DNA of 64,000 bases from JAAZBA01 sp964461815 (GCA_964461815.1 CAYWVF010000011.1:1-64000); one strand, 5' to 3'; counted from the stretch's first letter, positions 1 to 8,146 are shown. Notes: generated by a model from the letters alone, not told the origin. Numbers and translations: made by a program.

Positions 1-709
1 GGATATCCTCATAGCTGTCACCCGTAGGCTCGACGTTATACCTGTTTTGCAGCGAAGACGGTGCTATCTCTGTAAGCTTCTTTATCAACTCACATGCAAG
101 CTCCTGTATATCAAGAACATCATCCTTGATCGCACCTGTAAATGCCAGATGCAGTGCAGCCTGCTCATCGTCTATCTTTGGCCAAAGTATGCCCGGTGTG
201 TCCAGAAGCTCTATGCCACCCTGAAGCGTGATCCACTGCTTTCCTCTTGTTACGCCCGGACGATCCTCTGTCTTTGCCGATTTTTTTCCGCTCAATCTGT
301 TTATAAGTGAGGATTTACCAACGTTCGGTATTCCGACGATCATGAGTCGCAGCGTCCTCGTCTGTCCTTTTGCCGCACTTCTTGCGATTTTTTCTTTAAG
401 CAATTCACGTACAGCATTTCCGAATGCCTTTGTACCTGTACCGCTCTTGCAGTCTGTCTCGATCACTATATAGCCCTGCGACGTAAAGTAGCTTTTCCAT
501 TTTGCCGTTGCTGACGGTTCAGCCTGATCGCATCTGTTGAGCACGATAAGCCTCGGCATATTCTCGGCAAGCACCGCTATATCCGGGTTTCTGCTGGATA
601 TAGGTATTCTTGCATCTACTACCTCACATACTGCGTCAACGAGCTTGAGCGAATCCTCCATCATCCTTCGAGTCTTCGTCATGTGACCGGGATACCAGTG
701 TATTACCAT
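1..709 (-). CDS. rbgA: Ribosome biogenesis GTPase RbgA/YlqF (3' end beyond window)
   Basis: Leftward reading frame open from an ATG at 709 to the window edge (236 codons seen), beginning MVIHWYPGHMTKTRRMMED, the usual YlqF start. It shows the circularly permuted G-motif order of this family: NRCD (G4) about residue 57, then GIPNVGKSS (G1), then DTPG (G3). RbgA is a GTPase needed for late 50S subunit maturation, acting on the ribosome in the cytoplasm. It is third in an rplS-lepB-rbgA gene string and lies 23 bases behind lepB. A ribosome-binding site AAGGA sits about 9 bases before the ATG. The C-terminal ANTAR-like domain is mostly cut off. Identification is firm; only the end is missing. Confidence 0.95.
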   Translation of the reverse strand, partial: MVIHWYPGHMTKTRRMMEDSLKLVDAVCEVVDARIPISSRNPDIAVLAENMPRLIVLNRCDQAEPSATAKWKSYFTSQGYIVIETDCKSGTGTKAFGNAVRELLKEKIARSAAKGQTRTLRLMIVGIPNVGKSSLINRLSGKKSAKTEDRPGVTRGKQWITLQGGIELLDTPGILWPKIDDEQAALHLAFTGAIKDDVLDIQELACELIKKLTEIAPSSLQNRYNVEPTGDSYEDI

Positions 710-732
710 TTTTATCTGTCCTTACTTTTTAT

Positions 733-1341
733 TTAGCCGTGCTTCAATATCTCAAAGTCCCAAATAGGCCATATCCTCAACAGCGCACGTCCTACAATAT
801 ATCTCTCATCTATCATGCCGAACACAGATACTCGGCTGTCGGTGCTTCCGTTACGATTATCACCGAGCACAAATACATGTCCCTCCGGAACGGTTACCGG
901 GAATACCACGTCTCCACGCTCTGTAGTAGGTGTATAGGTGTAGCTCGTTTCCGATTCCACTCCGTCCACGTAGACCTTTCCCGCTTCAAAATCTATATCT
1001 ACAGTCTGAAACTCCGTAGCGATAACACGCTTTACTATCGAATCCTTCATCGCCGTACGCTTTGTTATTACGACTATATCTCCTGCCTTCGGCTCATAGA
1101 ACATATCGCTCACTATAAGATAGTCGCCGTCGTGAAGAGTAGGCAGCATGCTTGTGCCCGATACGCTTATCAGGCGAACAGCGAACGCAAACAGCAAAAT
1201 TATTATGATCAGCGCACTTACAAGCGCTTCTCCCCATTCGAAAATATCACGCTTTACACTCGTGCCCTTTTCCTGCCGAGAGATCGCTTCCTGTTCTTTA
1301 TTATCATCGCCCGGAAGAAGCTCATTATCATTATCTTTCAT
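733..1341 (-). CDS. lepB: Signal peptidase I
   Basis: 202-residue type I signal peptidase (S26), which cleaves signal peptides from exported proteins on the outer face of the cytoplasmic membrane. An acidic N-terminus is followed by one membrane segment (about residues 35-58). Then come the catalytic serine box SGTSMLPTL, the substrate-binding and lysine region ending KDSIVKRVIA with the general-base lysine, and the conserved GHVFVLGDNRNGSTDSR box. The start is placed at the ATG at 1341 because AGGAG lies 6 bases upstream; a TTG two codons earlier would overlap that site. It lies between rplS and rbgA on the same strand and probably shares the rplS promoter. Confidence 0.95.
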   Translation of the reverse strand: MKDNDNELLPGDDNKEQEAISRQEKGTSVKRDIFEWGEALVSALIIIILLFAFAVRLISVSGTSMLPTLHDGDYLIVSDMFYEPKAGDIVVITKRTAMKDSIVKRVIATEFQTVDIDFEAGKVYVDGVESETSYTYTPTTERGDVVFPVTVPEGHVFVLGDNRNGSTDSRVSVFGMIDERYIVGRALLRIWPIWDFEILKHG

Positions 1342-1425
1342 AAACAACTCCTATGATCGAAGCAAAATAGCAAAAAGGGAAGAACAACCTGTTCTCCCCT
1401 TTCCTTTGGCTTTTTGCCGCATTTC

Positions 1426-1764
1426 TTAGATATCCTGCTTGACCTTTGCAGCCTTACCAACTCTGCCACGCAGATAGTAGAGCTTAGCACGACGGACTTT
1501 ACCGCGTCTTACAACTTCTATCTTAGCAATGTTGGGGGAATGGAGCGGGAAGGTCTTTTCTACGCCAACTCCGTAGGATATACGTCTTACGGTAATTGTT
1601 TCGCTGATTCCACCGTGCTTGCGAGCTATAAGAGTTCCTTCAAACACCTGAATTCTTTCGCGATTTCCTTCCTTTATTTTAGCGTGTACCTTAATGGTAT
1701 CGCCTATGCCAATCTCAGGGATTTCCTTTAACTGGTTCTGGGTTATTGCTTTGATCAAATCCAT
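1426..1764 (-). CDS. rplS: 50S ribosomal protein L19
   Basis: 112-residue protein matching L19 over its whole length: N-terminal MDLIKAITQNQLK, the IGDTIKVHAKIKEGNRERIQ core, the GVGVEKTFPLHSPN turn and the basic KVRRAKLYYLRGRVGK tail. L19 sits at the 30S-50S interface. Length is normal for bacteria. A GGAGG ribosome-binding site precedes the ATG. It is first in an rplS-lepB-rbgA run, with its own promoter about 100 bases upstream and a leader that may be the L19 autoregulatory element. Confidence 0.98.
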   Translation of the reverse strand: MDLIKAITQNQLKEIPEIGIGDTIKVHAKIKEGNRERIQVFEGTLIARKHGGISETITVRRISYGVGVEKTFPLHSPNIAKIEVVRRGKVRRAKLYYLRGRVGKAAKVKQDI

Positions 1765-1865
1765 TTTCTTTGTCTCCTCCCTTCCTCTCAGACATTCATG
1801 ACCGATACGACACGAGAAAAACTCATATTATTACGGCAGAGGACTGTCCGTTTACACACCTTGGT

Positions 1866-1894
1866 ATTGTACCACAGTTTCATTTAAAAATCAA
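1866..1894 (-). promoter_or_regulatory. Promoter of rplS with about 95-base leader
   Basis: Read leftward: -35 TTGATT (1894-1889), 17-base spacer, -10 TACAAT (1871-1866). The transcript would carry a leader of roughly 95 bases to the rplS ATG at 1764. Firmicute rplS genes often have an L19 leader RNA here. I did not fold this one, so the autoregulatory role is inference. Confidence 0.7.
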
Positions 1895-1947
1895 GTGTTT
1901 TTTATATTTTTATATTTATTTTCGCTATTTTGCCAATAAAATATCAA

Positions 1948-1978
1948 ATAACGCTCGCACTTTTTGTGCGAGCGTTAT
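1948..1978 (-). terminator. Intrinsic terminator after rpmB
   Basis: Perfect 13-base inverted repeat (1948-1960 with 1966-1978) around a five-base loop, 35 bases past the rpmB stop when read leftward and followed by a T-rich run. It separates rpmB from the rplS promoter. Confidence 0.85.
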
Positions 1979-2012
1979 CCTTTTCGCATTATTGACTATG
2001 TCTGAGGGTTAA

Positions 2013-2201
2013 TTAGACCGCTCTCTCGATTTTGTTGGAACGGAGGCACCTCGTACAGACATACACATGGCACGGTGAGCCGTTAACCATGGCCTTTACT
2101 CGCCTTACGTTGGGCTTGAAGGGTCTGTTTGTTCTCCTATGTGAGTGAGACATTGCGATACCAAAACTAACGCCCTTACCGCATACCTGGCATTTTGCCA
2201 T
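2013..2201 (-). CDS. rpmB: 50S ribosomal protein L28
   Basis: 62-residue L28, starting MAKCQVCGKGVSFG with the family's SHSHRRTNRPFKPN core and a second cysteine pair CTRC near the end. The two CxxC pairs make this a zinc-binding form. AGGAGG lies just upstream of the ATG. It is transcribed alone from a promoter at 2293-2265 and ended by the hairpin at 1948-1978. Length is normal. Confidence 0.98.
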   Translation of the reverse strand: MAKCQVCGKGVSFGIAMSHSHRRTNRPFKPNVRRVKAMVNGSPCHVYVCTRCLRSNKIERAV

Positions 2202-2264
2202 TCTACCTGCACCTCCTTACTCTTTATGAGTGTTATTAACTATCCCTACTGAACAGCATTTAAT

Positions 2265-2293
2265 ATCATAGCACATTTTTCAATTAATTGCAA
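2265..2293 (-). promoter_or_regulatory. Promoter of rpmB
   Basis: Read leftward: -35 TTGCAA (2293-2288), 17-base spacer, -10 TATGAT (2270-2265), about 60 bases before the rpmB start. Confidence 0.7.
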
Positions 2294-2350
2294 GCTTTTT
2301 TTCAGTATTTTCACATCTTTTTTTTATTCTGTATTTTTACAAAAAAACTC

Positions 2351-2379
2351 TTGTCAAAATAGAGGAAACACTGTATAAT
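2351..2379 (+). promoter_or_regulatory. Promoter of yajC and probably scfAB
   Basis: -35 TTGTCA (2351-2356), 17-base spacer, -10 TATAAT (2374-2379), 41 bases before the yajC ATG. No terminator is seen before scfB ends, so yajC, the small membrane protein gene, scfA and scfB could be one transcript. Confidence 0.8.
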
Positions 2380-2420
2380 GTTATGGTAGATTATTATATA
2401 GACGGAGGTGTACAAGCTAT

Positions 2421-2771
2421 ATGCCGGATTTAACAAAACTCGCATCATTTCTTACCGCTACCACGACCGATGCAACAGGCGCTGAAGGTGCCAGCACGTT
2501 AGCTATGCTCATTCAGATGCTCCCATTTGTTATCATGATCGTAGTGTTCTATTTCCTTCTTATCCGTCCGCAGCGTAAGCGTGAAAAGGCTGAGAACGAA
2601 ATGCGTAAAAATCTTGAGGTCGGTGACGAGGTTACAACACGTGGCGGTATCGTCGGCCGTGTTTCCAACATCAAGGATGACATCATCACAATAGAGACCG
2701 GTGCTAACAAGGTTAAAATCAGCGTTGAGCGTTGGTCTATTGCTTCTAAGGAAGAAAAAATTTCTGACTGA
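2421..2771 (+). CDS. yajC: Preprotein translocase subunit YajC
   Basis: 116-residue single-pass membrane protein of the YajC family, an accessory part of the SecDF-YajC complex that assists Sec-dependent export. One hydrophobic segment (about residues 30-50, IQMLPFVIMIVVFYFLL) is followed at once by the hallmark IRPQRKREK and the VGDEVTTRGGIVGRVSNI domain. The N-terminal 28 residues are Thr/Ala-rich and longer than in enterobacteria. It lies directly upstream of a small membrane gene and the SCIFF system; yajC-scfAB adjacency is common in Clostridia. secD/secF are not in the window. Confidence 0.95.
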   Translation: MPDLTKLASFLTATTTDATGAEGASTLAMLIQMLPFVIMIVVFYFLLIRPQRKREKAENEMRKNLEVGDEVTTRGGIVGRVSNIKDDIITIETGANKVKISVERWSIASKEEKISD

Positions 2772-2837
2772 TGTGCGAATTTATGTGCTTCCCCTTAAAT
2801 ATACTTGTAATAAGCAATATAATTAAGGGGGAGCAAC

Positions 2838-3233
2838 ATGAAACGTGAAACATCCCGACAGGAGCTCGGCGCCAAGGATAACTTTATATTCCTTATAATA
2901 AGTATAGCGGTCGGATTAGTCTCATCTCTTCTTTGTCTCTACGGTGCAGCCATGCTGATATCCGCAGGTACATTAAACGAAGAGCTTACACCACTTGCTG
3001 CAAGTCTTTGCTGTGCCATCGGAAGCTTTATCTCCGGAATACTTACCGGGAGAAGACTTCGCAGAAGGATCCTTATAGTAGGGCTTGGTACAGGTGCGGC
3101 TTTTCTGGTCACGCTTATCATATTAGGCGCAGTATTTTTCCCGGGTATCCTGCCTGTCGGTGGGTTTGTACCCGTCTGCATGTCCTGCTTTATAGGTGCG
3201 GTCATCGGAAGCATCGCATCTTCATTAATGTAA
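2838..3233 (+). CDS. TIGR04086 family membrane protein
   Basis: 131-residue polytopic membrane protein with four predicted hydrophobic segments (about residues 17-45, 51-67, 80-100, 105-130) and a short basic loop GRRLRRR between the second and third. The size, four-helix pattern, glycine-rich second helix and position between yajC and scfA fit TIGR04086, a Clostridia family of unknown function found in exactly this neighbourhood. A good ribosome-binding site (AAGGGGGAGC) precedes the ATG. No catalytic residues are seen, so no role is proposed beyond a possible link to export or to the SCIFF system. Confidence 0.8.
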   Translation: MKRETSRQELGAKDNFIFLIISIAVGLVSSLLCLYGAAMLISAGTLNEELTPLAASLCCAIGSFISGILTGRRLRRRILIVGLGTGAAFLVTLIILGAVFFPGILPVGGFVPVCMSCFIGAVIGSIASSLM

Positions 3234-3259
3234 TTATTAAACGAAAGGAATAAACTAAA

Positions 3260-3406
3260 ATGAAGCATTTAAAAACACTTACAAGCACAGTACTTAAGAA
3301 CAGCGCTGCAAAGGGCGGCTGCGGCGAATGCCAGACCTCCTGCCAGTCTGCGTGCAAAACCTCCTGCACAGTAGCAAACCAGAAATGCGAGCACGCTAAG
3401 AAGTAA
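3260..3406 (+). CDS. scfA: SCIFF ranthipeptide precursor
   Basis: 48-residue peptide found by hand. It has the leader MKHLKTLTSTVLKNSAAKGG and then a core with six cysteines at residues 21, 24, 28, 32, 36 and 43, the pattern of SCIFF (six cysteines in forty-five residues). Serine and threonine residues lie between the cysteines, as needed for thioether cross-links from Cys sulfur to a partner residue. AAAGGA lies upstream of the ATG. Its stop codon overlaps the ATG of the maturase gene by one base (TAATG), so the two are translationally coupled. SCIFF is the most widespread ribosomally made, post-translationally modified peptide of Clostridia; its biological role is still unclear. Confidence 0.95.
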   Translation: MKHLKTLTSTVLKNSAAKGGCGECQTSCQSACKTSCTVANQKCEHAKK

Positions 3407-4788
3407 TGATACATCGTTTTACACGTAACGGTATTTACTTTATTATCGATACAAACAGCGGAGCCATCCATCTTCCAGACGAGATGGCTTACGCTGTGTC
3501 CGAATATATCGAGCCGCCGATGGTCGAGCACTGTCCGGAGGATATTATCGACAAAGTGCAACGCAGATTCGGCGAAAAATGCAATAGGGATGATATCATC
3601 GAGGCCTATGATGAGCTGTACACGCTTTATCAAGAGGGCTCTTTTTTCTCAAAGGATGATTACTTTTCTATCCCCACGCCTGTCACCACGCCTATAAAGG
3701 CTCTATGTCTTCATGTCTCGCATGACTGCAATCTCAGATGCTCCTACTGCTTTGCCTCTACCGGAGATTTCGGTACAGGCAGAAAGATAATGGACTTTGA
3801 GACTGCAAAGAAGGCTATTGATTTTGTTATCGCACGCTCTGCCGCACGCCGCAACATAGAGGTAGACTTCTTCGGCGGTGAGCCGTTAATGGCATTCGAC
3901 GTCGTAAAAAAGACTGTCGAATATGCAAAAGTCGAGGGCGAAAAGCATAACAAAAATTTCCGCTTTACCATTACCACGAACGGTGTACTGTTGGACGACG
4001 AGATCATTGAATACGTCAACCGTGAAATGTCAAACGTAGTGCTTTCACTTGACGGACGAAAATGTGTCAACGACAACATCAGAAAAACAGTCAACGGTAA
4101 GGGAAGCTACGATCACATCGTACCTAAGTTCCAGAAGCTTGCCTCCACACGTGGAGATAAGGATTACTATGTACGAGGCACGTTTACGCACTTCAATACA
4201 GATTTCTCCGAGGATGCGCTTCACATGGCAGAGCTCGGATTCGATCAGATCTCGATAGAGCCTGTTGTAAGCTCACCCGAGCTGCCGTGGGCATTGAGCG
4301 AGGATGATATCCCCGTCATCATGGAGCAATATGAAAAGCTCTCCGACAAGCTGCTCGATCTTGACAGATCAGGCAAGCACGTCAACTTCTTCCACTTCAT
4401 GGTAGATTTGGATCAGGGACCGTGCGTTTACAAGAGACTTCGCGGCTGCGGTGCAGGCAGTGAATACGTTGCCATCACGCCCGAGGGTGATATTTACCCA
4501 TGTCACCAGTTCGTCGGTATGCCGGATTACAAGCTCGGTAATTTGTATGACAACTCATTCAATAGTGACCTTTCACGCAAATTCGGCAGTCTCAACGTTT
4601 ATACACGTGAGGATTGCGCCGATTGCTGGGCTAAATTCTATTGCAGCGGCGGATGTAATGCATCTAATCTGCTGGTCAATGGTAGGATCGAAAAGCCGTA
4701 TGCACTCGGCTGTGACCTTGAGCGTAAGCGTCTTGAGTGCGCTATTTATATGAAGGCTGTCAAGGCTCTGGAGGAATCCGAGGAATAG
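3406..4788 (+). CDS. scfB: Thioether cross-link-forming SCIFF peptide maturase (radical SAM)
   Basis: 460-residue radical-SAM/SPASM enzyme. An N-terminal precursor-recognition domain (about residues 1-95) precedes the radical-SAM cluster motif CNLRCSYC (Cys108, 112, 115). FFGGEP follows, where GGE contacts SAM, and the C-terminal SPASM region is rich in cysteines (GCGAGSEYVAITPEGDIYPC, then CADCWAKFYCSGGC and GC near the end) that bind auxiliary iron-sulfur clusters. Known SCIFF maturases install Cys-to-Thr thioether bonds in ScfA. The gene overlaps scfA by one base and is followed by a terminator hairpin. Length and motif order are normal for the family. Confidence 0.96.
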   Translation: MIHRFTRNGIYFIIDTNSGAIHLPDEMAYAVSEYIEPPMVEHCPEDIIDKVQRRFGEKCNRDDIIEAYDELYTLYQEGSFFSKDDYFSIPTPVTTPIKALCLHVSHDCNLRCSYCFASTGDFGTGRKIMDFETAKKAIDFVIARSAARRNIEVDFFGGEPLMAFDVVKKTVEYAKVEGEKHNKNFRFTITTNGVLLDDEIIEYVNREMSNVVLSLDGRKCVNDNIRKTVNGKGSYDHIVPKFQKLASTRGDKDYYVRGTFTHFNTDFSEDALHMAELGFDQISIEPVVSSPELPWALSEDDIPVIMEQYEKLSDKLLDLDRSGKHVNFFHFMVDLDQGPCVYKRLRGCGAGSEYVAITPEGDIYPCHQFVGMPDYKLGNLYDNSFNSDLSRKFGSLNVYTREDCADCWAKFYCSGGCNASNLLVNGRIEKPYALGCDLERKRLECAIYMKAVKALEESEE

Positions 4789-4795
4789 GATATGC

Positions 4796-4839
4796 AAAAG
4801 CCGTTCCCCTCTGCGCAATGCAAAGGCGGTACGGCTTTT
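4796..4839 (+). terminator. Terminator after scfB
   Basis: Arms AAAAGCCGT (4796-4804) and ACGGCTTTT (4831-4839), about 10 bases past the scfB stop; it also reads as a terminator for the convergent gene ending at 4843. Confidence 0.65.
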
Positions 4840-4842
4840 ACT

Positions 4843-5223
4843 TTACAGTATATTTTCCCACTTGAGCTTTTCGATATCAGTGAGCTTTGTCACCTGATCA
4901 TGCAGTATCTCCGACGATACCAAGAAATCATCGTATTTACCGTATTTCAAATCTCCAACGCATTCGTTGAGCATGTCATACATCGAGTTTATCTGCGAAT
5001 GTGTTGTAACGCTCGAAAAATACGGTACATTGCTCTTCCAAAGCTCATTCACCTCGTCCATGCTGCTTTCAGCCGCTTCTATATCATCATTCTTCACTGC
5101 TTCTATTGCAGCGTCTATATTTTTTGCTATTTCACCCGCATTTTTATCCATATAATGTATATTTATCATACATCCTGCGATTATAGCCGCAAAGCAGCCG
5201 ATTGATGCAAGTAAATATTTCAT
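4843..5223 (-). CDS. DUF4363 family membrane-anchored protein
   Basis: 126-residue protein with one N-terminal membrane segment (residues 3-22) and an extracytoplasmic, mostly helical, acidic domain. Its features resemble DUF4363: an EIAKNIDAAIEAVKNDD helix, an LWKSNVPYFSSVTTHSQIN stretch and a late DQVTKLTDIEKLKWENIL helix. It starts 3 bases after the stop of the DUF421 gene on the same strand. DUF421 and DUF4363 genes are often paired in Firmicutes. Function is unknown; the pairing suggests the two proteins act together at the membrane. Confidence 0.75.
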   Translation of the reverse strand: MKYLLASIGCFAAIIAGCMINIHYMDKNAGEIAKNIDAAIEAVKNDDIEAAESSMDEVNELWKSNVPYFSSVTTHSQINSMYDMLNECVGDLKYGKYDDFLVSSEILHDQVTKLTDIEKLKWENIL

Positions 5224-5226
5224 TCT

Positions 5227-5934
5227 CTATCCCTCTTTCTCCGATGGATACCGCTTCTCACTGTCCTTCGGGATCAGCACTGTACTGTTTTTATCATCAA
5301 TGACCATCAGAAAAACATCCTCCGCTTTCTTCATATTCTTTTCCTTCAGCTGCTTTTGAAGCCACTCCTCATTTTTTCCACATGCACGAAGATTTTGTCT
5401 CAGGAGTCTTCCGTGTGCAATGAGCGTAGTATAGCCCGAAGCCTCATCCGATGTATCTATTTTCATCTGTGCCGCCGTCACCGTCTGTGATTCCGGCTTA
5501 AGCAGCACGCTTATCTGACCGTTCGTCTCAAGGTAAGCACACGCTACATCCGATATATCAAACACATCCTTAAGTCGCAGCTCCTCTAATAGCTCCGCCA
5601 CGCTTATGCGAAGTCTTGTCAGCTCTTTCTGGTTTATCACTCCGCCAAGTATCAGGATCGACGGCATACCGGATATCCATTGTCGTATTTTTATCGATCG
5701 TTCACATACAACAGACATCAGCATTTCGCAGCTGAGCAGCGTGATTATAGGTATAACGCCATATGCAAGCGGTATTCCCAGATCCTGCATAGGTATTGCA
5801 GCCAGCTCCGAAATGAGTATCATCACCACAAGCTCTGTCGGCTGGAGCTCTCCTATCTGACGCTTTCCCATTATACGCATACTTACAACAAGAACGACGT
5901 ATAATATGATCGTTCTCAAAAAGGATGTTATCAT
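5227..5934 (-). CDS. DUF421 (YetF-like) membrane protein
   Basis: 235-residue protein with three N-terminal membrane helices and a cytoplasmic C-terminal domain, the layout of Bacillus YetF/YdfS. The family signature MRIMGKRQIGELQPTELV is at residues 19-36. The soluble part has the ILGGVINQKELTRLRISVAELLEELR stretch and a LYETNGQISVLLKP-like segment (here AYLETNGQISVLLKP). YetF-type proteins are linked to spore and vegetative membrane biology but have no settled biochemical role. It is the upstream partner of the DUF4363 gene. Confidence 0.88.
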   Translation of the reverse strand: MITSFLRTIILYVVLVVSMRIMGKRQIGELQPTELVVMILISELAAIPMQDLGIPLAYGVIPIITLLSCEMLMSVVCERSIKIRQWISGMPSILILGGVINQKELTRLRISVAELLEELRLKDVFDISDVACAYLETNGQISVLLKPESQTVTAAQMKIDTSDEASGYTTLIAHGRLLRQNLRACGKNEEWLQKQLKEKNMKKAEDVFLMVIDDKNSTVLIPKDSEKRYPSEKEG

Positions 5935-6020
5935 ATCATCACCCGTTTCCTTTCTTTTCTAGTTTTGCCTACTTGAAAAGATATATGCAAAAATTTTTTC
6001 GGGAATTTTTGATATTCCTC

Positions 6021-6049
6021 TTGACAAACGTCAAAGATTATATTATAAT
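6021..6049 (+). promoter_or_regulatory. Promoter of tRNA-Gln
   Basis: Consensus -35 TTGACA (6021-6026), 17-base spacer, -10 TATAAT (6044-6049), 28 bases before the mature tRNA 5' end. Confidence 0.85.
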
Positions 6050-6077
6050 ATGTAACGTTGATTTGAAAGATCAATAT

Positions 6078-6151
6078 TGCGAAATTGTGTAATGGTAGCA
6101 CTACTGACTCTGGATCAGTCTGTCTGGGTTCGAATCCTAGTTTCGCAGCCA
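6078..6151 (+). tRNA. tRNA-Gln (anticodon CTG)
   Basis: 74-base cloverleaf. The acceptor arm is TGCGAAA (6078-6084) with TTTCGCA (6141-6147), discriminator G and an encoded CCA (6149-6151). The anticodon stem ACTGA/TCAGT closes the loop CTCTGGA with anticodon CTG, and the T arm is CTGGG-TTCGAAT-CCTAG. It is a stand-alone gene with its own promoter and terminator, and reads CAG codons. Anticodon assigned by eye. Confidence 0.92.
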
Positions 6152-6156
6152 CAAAA

Positions 6157-6186
6157 ACAGAAACCTTTTCGGTTTCTGTTTTTTTG
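6157..6186 (+). terminator. Terminator after tRNA-Gln
   Basis: Nine-base inverted repeat ACAGAAACC (6157-6165) / GGTTTCTGT (6171-6179) with a five-base loop and a run of T residues. Confidence 0.9.
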
Positions 6187-6203
6187 TTTTACCCCTTAAT
6201 GCA

Positions 6204-6232
6204 TTGCAAAGATGTTTTCTCCATGATATAAT
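6204..6232 (+). promoter_or_regulatory. Promoter of the rhamnosidase-like gene
   Basis: -35 TTGCAA (6204-6209), 17-base spacer, -10 TATAAT (6227-6232). Transcription should begin near 6239, on top of an in-frame ATG, which argues that the real start is the next ATG at 6269. Confidence 0.8.
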
Positions 6233-6268
6233 GAAAATATGAGCACGAAACGAAAGGACTTTTATAAT

Positions 6269-8146
6269 ATGAGCGCTTTTAAAACGGCAAAATGGATATG
6301 GTACACAAGTGAAGCTGTCCCCGACTCATACGGCGATTTCAAAGACAGCTTTAATTACAGCGGAGAAAACGCCGTATGCAATATATCTGTCGACGGCGAT
6401 TACGAGCTTTATATCAACGGTGAATTTGTTGCATCGAATCAATACGGTGATTTCGAGCATTATAAAATATACGATGCTATAGATATATCCGATTTCTTAA
6501 AGCACGGAGAAAATGAAATATACATACTCGTATGGCATCTCGGTATAAATTCATCGAGATACCGCTTCGCGCCTGCCGGTCTTCTGTATGAGATCCTTTT
6601 GGACGGAGTACCTGTAGCCGCAAGCAACACCGATACCGCAGCTCGCAAGAACCCTAATTACAGAAGCAACTACGGAAAAATGATCACAGGTCAGCTGGGT
6701 CAAAGCTTTTTATATGATGCCTCCGCTCCGGAAACGTGCTACGGCAGCAGCGTCATCGTTGAAAAGCACTGCAATATGTATGTGCGTCCGATAAAAAAGC
6801 TTGAGCTCAAGTCACCCTTGACTCCTTCATTTATAAAGCAGGAGGGTGATCGATATCTTTTCGATCTTGGACAGGAATCGGTTGGCTTCCCCTATTTTGA
6901 GATCGACTCAGGCAGTCTGCAAGGGATCACATTATCATGGGGTGAGCATATTGCAGACGGTTGGGTACGCAGAAAGGTAGGAGGCAGAGACTTTAGCTTC
7001 GAATACATTGCAAATGTCGGAGCGAACACGTTTATAAATCGTATGCTGAGACTCGGCTGTCGCTATATTGAGATACAGTCGGAAAAGCCTATCACGATAA
7101 AAAAGCTCAGCTTTATTCCTCAGGTATTCCCCGTAGAGGAAAAAAAGCTCGAGCTGTGTGATCCTATCGACAACGACATTTACCGTATATGCGTAAATTC
7201 GCTGAAGCTTTGTATGCTGGAGCACTATGTTGACACTCCCTGGCGTGAGCAGGCTTTTTACTCATTTGACTCAAGAAACCAAATGCTGTGCGGCTACAAG
7301 GCATTTGCAGACGGTAATCGTGACTACGCACGTGCAGCTCTGCTTCTTATGAGCAAGGACACACACGATGACGGACTTCTGTCCATTACCTACCCGAACG
7401 GAAATAATCTGGCTATACCGTCATTCTCCTTACATTATTTTGTATCGGTAAAGGAATATTTGGAAAATACAGATGACGTGGGCCTGGCAGCTGCGGTATT
7501 TGATAAGCTCAGCTCGCTTATCGATATCTTTATAAAGCAAATCAACTCCGACGGTATTCTTGAAAGCTTTTCCGATAAAAAACAATGGAATTTTTACGAC
7601 TGGTCGCCTTATATGAGCAGCGAGATCGGAAAGGGCGAAGCAAAGCCGGATATTATGATAAATTGCCTTTTTATCATTGCAGCCGAAGCATTCAAATACA
7701 TATGCAGAAGACTCGGAAAACCTTTTCCGTACCAAAGCATTGTTGATAATGTGAGAGTAAAAGCCGGTAAAGCATTTTATAACAGCCAAAGCGGTCTGTT
7801 CTTTGTATCAGAGCAGGACGAGGAATGTACCGAGCTTGCAAATGCACTTGCCGTGCTTTCAGGGCTTGCCGACAGAGAGCAAAGTGAATACATAGCCGAA
7901 AAGCTGGTAAGCGGTGAGCTGCTGGAATGCTCGCTCAGTAACAAGTGCTTTAAATACGACGCTCTGCTTTATGTAGATGAGAAATACAGATGCAATATAA
8001 TCGATGAGATCAGAACAAGCTATGCTAAAATGCTCGAAAAAGGCAACGGCACCGTCTGGGAAGTGATCGACGGCGAAAGTGCATTCGATAATGCAGGCAG
8101 CCTGTGTCACGGATGGAGCGCTGTCCCAATTCTGTATTTAAAATAG
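6269..8146 (+). CDS. Alpha-L-rhamnosidase-like glycoside hydrolase (GH78-type)
   Basis: 625 residues from the ATG at 6269, chosen because GAAAGGA lies 10 bases upstream while the earlier in-frame ATG at 6239 coincides with the predicted transcription start. The N-terminal part is a beta-sandwich carbohydrate-binding region (ISVDGDYELYINGEFVA, then a HLGINSSRYRF loop). The (alpha/alpha)6-barrel half opens with VDTPWRE at residues 321-327, equivalent to the GH78 DCPQRER box with its acidic residues kept (Asp322, Glu327). The C-terminus ends LCHGWSAVPILYL, a typical GH78 close. No signal peptide is seen, so it should act in the cytoplasm on imported rhamnosides or related glycosides. Exact substrate is not shown. 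Confidence 0.78.
   Translation: MSAFKTAKWIWYTSEAVPDSYGDFKDSFNYSGENAVCNISVDGDYELYINGEFVASNQYGDFEHYKIYDAIDISDFLKHGENEIYILVWHLGINSSRYRFAPAGLLYEILLDGVPVAASNTDTAARKNPNYRSNYGKMITGQLGQSFLYDASAPETCYGSSVIVEKHCNMYVRPIKKLELKSPLTPSFIKQEGDRYLFDLGQESVGFPYFEIDSGSLQGITLSWGEHIADGWVRRKVGGRDFSFEYIANVGANTFINRMLRLGCRYIEIQSEKPITIKKLSFIPQVFPVEEKKLELCDPIDNDIYRICVNSLKLCMLEHYVDTPWREQAFYSFDSRNQMLCGYKAFADGNRDYARAALLLMSKDTHDDGLLSITYPNGNNLAIPSFSLHYFVSVKEYLENTDDVGLAAAVFDKLSSLIDIFIKQINSDGILESFSDKKQWNFYDWSPYMSSEIGKGEAKPDIMINCLFIIAAEAFKYICRRLGKPFPYQSIVDNVRVKAGKAFYNSQSGLFFVSEQDEECTELANALAVLSGLADREQSEYIAEKLVSGELLECSLSNKCFKYDALLYVDEKYRCNIIDEIRTSYAKMLEKGNGTVWEVIDGESAFDNAGSLCHGWSAVPILYLK

Noticed and set aside
739..1356. Long forward frame across lepB
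   Set aside because: It is the antisense shadow of signal peptidase I and has no ribosome-binding site.
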